Source of the DNA: CAZYTO01 sp964650405
Lineage (GTDB): Bacteria > Acidobacteriota > Thermoanaerobaculia > Gp7-AA8
Direction: 5' to 3'
DNA: 5,711 nt
Assembly: GCA_964650405.1 (NCBI GenBank)
Contig: CAZYTO010000322.1
Coordinates: 1-5,711 of the forward strand
Shown: positions 1-3,508 of the stretch, piece after piece
How the letters are laid out: each line of letters opens with the position of its first letter
Position numbering within the stretch: the first letter of the stretch is position 1
Program-made: the position numbers and the translations under genes
Notes under the pieces: generated by a model
The model's input: only the letters and a program-made list of their open reading frames with translations
The model's database searches: none
Told to the model about the DNA's origin: nothing

Positions 1-1410
1 ATGCGTCGCTCGCTCATCGCCCTGCTCACCCTCGTCCTCTTGTCCGCCCAGCCGCTCTTTGCCACCTGTGGTGGCGGTGGGGGCGGCGGGATGGGAGGGA
101 CGATCCCGCGCAGCTCGCGCACGGGGACGCCGCAGCCGGAGGCGTATGTCGTTCCGTGGAAGTCGCTCGGGCCGGACGATAAGCCGATCAGCACGCCGCT
201 GGTAGTGATGTGGTTCCCGGCTGATGCGGCGGAAGTCGATCGGTCCGAGCTCAACGTCTCCCGGCCCCTGACGCTCTATGCGGCGCAGTGCGTCGGGCTG
301 CAGCTCGTGAAGCCGGACGACGCCAACACCGTCGCCAAGTTCGACGTCGTGACGAAGCGGCCCACGGTGCTGCTCGTCGCCGACGGAAAGGTGCTCGACC
401 ACGCCGAGGCACGCGACGGGAAGATCCCCCTGAGCAGCGTCGAGAACATGATCCACCACGAGCTCTTCAACCGCGAGAGCGCCCTGGACGCGCAGATCGA
501 CGCGGCGAAGAAGCTCGCCGGCACCGGCGACAAGGACGGCGCCGTGGCCGCCTATCAGAAGGTGTGGGAGCAGCACTGCCTCGCGCCGAAGCAGGGCCGC
601 GAAGCGCAGAAGGCCCTCAAGCGGCTCGGCGTCGTGGTGAAGGACGCCGCCCTCCGCACCTCCGATCCCGACCTCTCCGCGGCCATGAACGGGCGCATCA
701 CGAAGGCCATGGGCGAGGCGTTCACGGCCGAGCTGGCGGCCGATTATCCGCGGGCCCGCACGCTCTACCGCGCCGCTGCGGCGATCGATCCCGCCGATCC
801 CGTCCCGGTCCGCTTCCTCGGTGAGCTCTATCGCCACCACACCGGCGAGTGGACTCTGGCCCGGGAGACGTTCGACCGCGTCCTGGCCATGCAGCCCGAC
901 CCGCTCTCCCGCGCCGTCGCCCTCCACGGCCTCGGCAAGATGACCATCCACATGGGCGATTCCGCGAAGGGCCTGGCCCTCTTCGAGGAGTCGATCGCCG
1001 CCTATCCGCTGCCCCTGACCTATCGCAATCTCGCCGTCTACTGGAACTCCGAGCGCCAGCGCGCCAAGGCCGATCAGTACGTGCAGAAGGCCCTGGCCCT
1101 CGACCCGCACGATCCGTTCAACCTCATCTTCGCCGCCACGTACATGGTGGACAGCGACCGGAAGGAAGAGGCGCTGCGCATCGCCAGGGCGAATGAGGGC
1201 GAGCTGGCGGCCTCCTACAACCTGGCCGCGATCTACGCCCTCCTCGGCAACAAGGGGAAGGCCATGGAACTGCTCAAGCGTCACTTCTACGAGTACGAAC
1301 GCTACGACGACGTCCGGGCCATGGAGATGTGGGAAGCACGCGTCGACTACGTCTTCGTCTCGCTGAAGGAGGACCCGGCCTTCGTGGAGCTGACGAAGAT
1401 GGCGCGGTGA
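1..1410 (+). CDS. Exported thioredoxin-like and TPR-repeat protein
   Basis: A 469-residue protein with no recognised specific name. Residues 1-21 form a Sec signal peptide (MRRS, then a Leu/Ala/Val core, likely cut after LFA), so the product should act in the periplasm or outside the cell. A cysteine and a run of seven glycines follow (residues 23-30). Residues about 64-155 look like a thioredoxin fold: a beta strand PLVVMWFPA, then KRPTVLLVADGK, where Pro121 sits like the cis-proline. The usual CxxC is missing, so redox catalysis is unlikely. Residues about 170-205 and 234-430 are helical tetratricopeptide-type repeats (for example DYPRARTLYRAAAAIDPADP and AKADQYVQKALALDPHDP), which normally bind proteins. 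The role is probably scaffolding or interaction in the envelope; this is inference. The ATG is the first base of the window, so its ribosome site is not visible and a more upstream start cannot be excluded. FATC before the glycines is a poor lipobox, so a lipoprotein is less likely. Confidence 0.88.
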   Translation: MRRSLIALLTLVLLSAQPLFATCGGGGGGGMGGTIPRSSRTGTPQPEAYVVPWKSLGPDDKPISTPLVVMWFPADAAEVDRSELNVSRPLTLYAAQCVGLQLVKPDDANTVAKFDVVTKRPTVLLVADGKVLDHAEARDGKIPLSSVENMIHHELFNRESALDAQIDAAKKLAGTGDKDGAVAAYQKVWEQHCLAPKQGREAQKALKRLGVVVKDAALRTSDPDLSAAMNGRITKAMGEAFTAELAADYPRARTLYRAAAAIDPADPVPVRFLGELYRHHTGEWTLARETFDRVLAMQPDPLSRAVALHGLGKMTIHMGDSAKGLALFEESIAAYPLPLTYRNLAVYWNSERQRAKADQYVQKALALDPHDPFNLIFAATYMVDSDRKEEALRIARANEGELAASYNLAAIYALLGNKGKAMELLKRHFYEYERYDDVRAMEMWEARVDYVFVSLKEDPAFVELTKMAR

Positions 1411-1477
1411 CGCGCGGGCGTGGACGATGAACGGTATTGCTCAGTTCCACGCTGATTCGCCAGATGACCGCTCTCGG

Positions 1478-1506
1478 ACTTTGTGCACCCTCGTCAATGT
1501 TATAAG
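1478..1506 (+). promoter_or_regulatory. Extended -10 promoter for the small-protein/protease cassette
   Basis: TGTTATAAG at 1498-1506 matches the extended -10 consensus TGnTATAAT except for the last base, and stands out in this GC-rich DNA. The -35 region is poor: ACTTTG at 1478-1483 has 17-bp spacing, TTGTGC at 1481-1486 only 14 bp. Extended -10 promoters tolerate a weak -35. Transcription would begin near 1513, which leaves a leader of about 18 nt before the ATG at 1531 and excludes the in-frame GTG at 1483 as a start. The remainder of the 1411-1530 gap shows no other convincing signal. Confidence 0.5.
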
Positions 1507-1520
1507 CTGCGACTCCGACC

Positions 1521-1525
1521 GGTGG
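1521..1525 (+). promoter_or_regulatory. Ribosome binding site for the 100-aa protein
   Basis: GGTGG, a four-of-five match to GGAGG, lies 5 nt before the ATG at 1531. Together with the -10 element upstream it selects ATG 1531 over the in-frame GTG at 1483. Confidence 0.5.
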
Positions 1526-1530
1526 CGATC

Positions 1531-1833
1531 ATGGTTAACCTAAAGACGTTCGATACGCCCGATAAGATCGCCGCCGAAGGCGAGAGAATCTACGACGAGA
1601 AATACAGGGCGAAGTACGAGGCTGAAGTACTCGGCCACTACATCGTCATCGATGTGTTGACGGGTATCGGATACGTGGAGCAGTTCCCTGAGCAAGCACT
1701 TGAGGCCGCGCGAAACGCGGCTCCCACTGGTATCTTCCACCTCATCCGCATCGGCGCTCCAGGTGCCTTCAAGGTTAGTTTTGGTGCCGTAAGACATGAC
1801 CTCTGGGGTCGGCCACTTCGACAGCCAAGGTAA
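1531..1833 (+). CDS. Small conserved-looking protein of unknown function, partner of the retropepsin
   Basis: A 100-residue protein without signal peptide or membrane segment, so probably cytoplasmic. I do not recognise a named family. Residues 8-31 (DTPDKIAAEGERIYDEKYRA) look like a charged amphipathic helix; residues 33-49 (VLGHYIVIDVLTGIGYV) look like a beta hairpin; residues 53-64 form a helix, and 66-83 (TGIFHLIRIGAPGAFKVSF) a final strand region. I recall similar small proteins encoded just upstream of clan AA aspartic proteases in other bacteria, but this is memory, not a search. The natural domain seems to end near KVSF. The last 12 or so residues (about 89-100) are encoded where the gene overlaps the next one and may be an accidental tail. 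The 38-nt overlap in another frame implies translational coupling. G+C is low for this window (32/60 at 1561-1620), which suggests horizontal acquisition. An antitoxin-like or adaptor/substrate role is possible but unproven. Confidence 0.72.
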   Translation: MVNLKTFDTPDKIAAEGERIYDEKYRAKYEAEVLGHYIVIDVLTGIGYVEQFPEQALEAARNAAPTGIFHLIRIGAPGAFKVSFGAVRHDLWGRPLRQPR

Positions 1834-2266
1834 TCCCTGCCTCAAGTTCCACCTCTGCGGTGTCGCTCATGCAGAGCCGGGGCTGGAGTTCGAAGGGATC
1901 ATCGACACGGGTTTCACGGGCTTCATCCAATTGCCCGTGCAGCATGCCTTTTCGCTGAAGCTCCCGCTTGAAGGAACGTCTTCCTACGTTCTCGCCGATG
2001 GTAGTAAGGGCACTTCGCTGACCGCATTGGCGAAGACGTCCTACTGCGGCAAGACCCGAATCGGCGTCGTAAGTCTGGCTTTTGGCTCGCAGGACATCCT
2101 CATCGGTATGGGCTTTTTACGGCAGTTCAAGCTCGGTATCGTGATGGTGACCGGCATGATCGTCCTGTTGGACGAGGAGGAGATCGCGCGTTTCACCCGA
2201 GAGAAGGTGGAGCGTGCGGCAGGAGTGAACCCGCCCGGAGGGCCGTCGCCTCCTTCGGATGAGTAG
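1796..2266 (+). CDS. Retropepsin-like (clan AA) aspartic protease
   Basis: A 156-residue protein matching single-domain retropepsin-like proteases. The catalytic signature IIDTGFTGFIQLP is at residues 35-47, with catalytic Asp37 in DTG. A flap-like segment YVLADGSK lies at 64-71, and the hydrophobic-hydrophobic-Gly motif ILIGMGFL at 101-108 completes the fold core. These enzymes work as homodimers, each subunit giving one Asp; that is family knowledge. There is no signal peptide, so it is probably cytoplasmic. After about residue 125 comes a charged helix (DEEEIARFTREKVERA), then a Pro/Gly/Ser-rich tail (144-156) that looks disordered. The ATG at 1796 has no clear Shine-Dalgarno sequence and lies inside the preceding gene, so it is probably translated by coupling. 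It shares that gene's lower G+C (34/60 at 1981-2040). The substrate is unknown; the partner protein is one candidate. Some relatives may be regulatory rather than digestive. Confidence 0.85.
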   Translation: MTSGVGHFDSQGNPCLKFHLCGVAHAEPGLEFEGIIDTGFTGFIQLPVQHAFSLKLPLEGTSSYVLADGSKGTSLTALAKTSYCGKTRIGVVSLAFGSQDILIGMGFLRQFKLGIVMVTGMIVLLDEEEIARFTREKVERAAGVNPPGGPSPPSDE

Positions 2267-2291
2267 TGTTCACCTTCCGAATCCAGACCCC

Positions 2292-2298
2292 GAGGTGA
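2292..2298 (+). promoter_or_regulatory. Ribosome binding site for the nucleotidyltransferase
   Basis: GAGGTGA is a good Shine-Dalgarno match 3 nt before the GTG at 2302 and fixes that codon as the start. The spacing is slightly short. It lies within the 35-nt gap after the protease stop. Confidence 0.65.
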
Positions 2299-2301
2299 CT
2301 C

Positions 2302-3360
2302 GTGAACGCCCGTGAAGCACTGATCGCTGCGGCGCGCGGGGAGCGCGTTACCGCCGACGTCGAGCCGTTCGTCTCCGCCGCGGCGGCGGAGGGGATGATC
2401 GGGTTGCTGGCCCGGGCGGCCGAGCGCGTCCCGCGTCCTTTGCGGGTGCAGGCTCTGGCCATGGAAGCGCGGGCGGCGCGCATGGTCGCGGAGATGGCGC
2501 GGGTAACGGCGGCATTCGGCGAGGCCGGCATTCCCCTGCTCGTCTTCAAGGGCGCCGTCCTGGCGCAGGAGCTCTACGGGCGGGCGGGCGCACGGGCGTT
2601 CAGCGACGTCGATCTCATCGTCGATCCGTCCGACGCCGAGGCCGGAGAAGCAGTGCTGCGGCGCCTCGGCTATCACGAGACCGAGCCGCTGACGGAAGGG
2701 CAGCGAAGGACCAACCGCCGCTTCGTCGGCGAGTCGCTCTTCCTCGACGACGCCAGCGGCGTGCTGGCGGACTTCCACTGGCGTTTCTCGCACGCGCAGT
2801 TCCCCGTGCGCATTTCCTTTGCCGAGTCCTGGCAGCGGCGAGTCAGCGTCACGATCGACGGATACACATTTGAGGCGCTGGGCGAGACCGACATGGTCGT
2901 CGTGACGTGCAGCCATGCGGCCAAGCACCTCTGGCACCGGCTGGAGCTCTTGGCCCAGATTGCCGCCCTGGTCCGCCGCGGTGCCGACTGGAGCGGTGTG
3001 GAGCAGCGCGCCCTCGACGCCGGCGTGGCCCGCCAGACCGGCCTGTCGTTCCTCCTCGCACGTGACGTCCTGAACGTCGCGCCGCCGCCCCTGCCGCGTT
3101 GCATCGCGGCAGCGGAGCCGGTGCTGGAAGACGTGCGCGAGATCGTGGCGCGCAATCTCTTCTCCGAGCAGCGAAGGGCCGACGCGGCCGGGCGCGATCA
3201 CTTTCTCCTCGCCGACCGCCGCCGCGACGCCCTCCACTCCCTGGCTCTCGGGGTGCTCGTGCCGACCCACGCCGACTGGCAGAACTCCCCGCTGCCCGAT
3301 TCTCTGCAGTGGCTCGTGCGGCCCTTCCGGCTGGCGGGGAAGCGGATGCGTGGACGTTGA
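2302..3360 (+). CDS. Uncharacterised nucleotidyltransferase family protein (PF14907-like)
   Basis: A 352-residue soluble protein of the polymerase-beta-like nucleotidyltransferase superfamily. The core is LVFKGAVLAQELYGRAGARA (residues 80-99, with Lys83-Gly84) followed by FSDVDLIVD (100-108). Asp102 and Asp104 would hold the catalytic metals. Downstream, DFHWRF (about residue 156), a CSHAAKHLWHRL helix and RRGADWSGVEQRA follow the pattern I know from PF14907, whose members are typically of similar length and biochemically undescribed. Nucleotide transfer to a small molecule, sugar or protein is a family-level guess. The preferred start is GTG 2302 because of GAGGTGA just before it. Its codon use is GC-rich like the flanking genes and unlike the protease cassette, so it is more likely resident chromosome than part of the cassette, although only 35 nt separate it from the protease stop and read-through transcription is likely. 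Relatives often sit near exopolysaccharide or peptide-modification genes; none is visible here. Confidence 0.85.
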   Translation: MNAREALIAAARGERVTADVEPFVSAAAAEGMIGLLARAAERVPRPLRVQALAMEARAARMVAEMARVTAAFGEAGIPLLVFKGAVLAQELYGRAGARAFSDVDLIVDPSDAEAGEAVLRRLGYHETEPLTEGQRRTNRRFVGESLFLDDASGVLADFHWRFSHAQFPVRISFAESWQRRVSVTIDGYTFEALGETDMVVVTCSHAAKHLWHRLELLAQIAALVRRGADWSGVEQRALDAGVARQTGLSFLLARDVLNVAPPPLPRCIAAAEPVLEDVREIVARNLFSEQRRADAAGRDHFLLADRRRDALHSLALGVLVPTHADWQNSPLPDSLQWLVRPFRLAGKRMRGR

Positions 3361-3375
3361 CAGCCCGCGAGCACG

Positions 3376-3405
3376 TTGACACCCTTGAGTCTTCGCACCT
3401 CTACA
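3376..3405 (+). promoter_or_regulatory. Possible promoter with perfect -35 TTGACA
   Basis: TTGACA at 3376-3381 is a perfect -35 hexamer. The best -10 at 18-bp spacing, TCTACA at 3400-3405, matches only half of TATAAT and overlaps a hairpin. If used, it would make a structured leader of about 95 nt before the helicase start. It may well be a chance match. Confidence 0.22.
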
Positions 3406-3415
3406 AGGTGTGGAG
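3391..3415 (+). other. Ten-base-pair hairpin after the nucleotidyltransferase gene
   Basis: CTTCGCACCT (3391-3400) pairs with AGGTGTGGAG (3406-3415) around the loop CTACA. Eight pairs are Watson-Crick and two are G-U. No T-run follows, so it is not itself an intrinsic terminator; it could stabilise the 3' end of the upstream transcript or shape a leader for the helicase. Confidence 0.4.
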
Positions 3416-3429
3416 TCGTCAGTAAACGG

Positions 3430-3452
3430 AGGGTTGGCGTCACCACCCTTTT
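3430..3452 (+). terminator. Candidate rho-independent terminator
   Basis: AGGGT + GG pairs with CC + ACCCT, with a single bulged T and the loop CGTCA, and the stem runs into TTTT (3449-3452). It lies about 70 nt beyond the nucleotidyltransferase stop and before the helicase start, a sensible place for a terminator. The T-run is short, so termination may be partial. Confidence 0.45.
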
Positions 3453-3453
3453 C

Positions 3454-3485
3454 GCCTTCCAACCTCCCGGCCTTTCAACCTTCCG
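3454..3485 (+). repeat. Tandem duplication of a 16-bp pyrimidine-rich unit
   Basis: Two adjacent copies, GCCTTCCAACCTCCCG (3454-3469) and GCCTTTCAACCTTCCG (3470-3485), agree at 14 of 16 positions. They lie within a pyrimidine-rich stretch of roughly 3441-3505 on the + strand. The copies end 23 nt before the helicase start codon and border its possible -10 element. Confidence 0.7.
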
Positions 3486-3501
3486 CGCCCTCCTTCATAC
3501 T
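3474..3501 (+). promoter_or_regulatory. Possible leaderless promoter of the helicase gene
   Basis: CATACT at 3496-3501 matches TATAAT at four of six positions and is 7 nt before the GTG at 3509, so transcription would begin at or next to the start codon. The -35 candidate TTCAAC (3474-3479, 16-bp spacing) is weak and lies inside the 16-bp repeat. Confidence 0.3.
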
Positions 3502-3508
3502 TTCTGCA

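Noticed and set aside
1418..1452. Inverted repeat GCGTGGA/TCCACGC as terminator of the TPR gene
   Set aside because: Only 7 bp with a 21-nt loop and no T-run; too weak to call.
1483..1530. GTG 1483 as an earlier start of the small protein
   Set aside because: The -10 element at 1498-1506 would lie inside the gene, the extra residues look non-coding, and GGTGG is well placed for ATG 1531.
2254..2281. Inverted repeat TTCGGA/TCCGAA around the protease stop
   Set aside because: Six base pairs with a 16-nt loop and no T-run; probably chance.
2041..3462. 473-codon open frame on the minus strand
   Set aside because: It lies opposite the clearly coding nucleotidyltransferase and the protease end. 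Its product has no domain pattern and is rich in Arg, Gly and His, as expected for the shadow of a high-GC gene.
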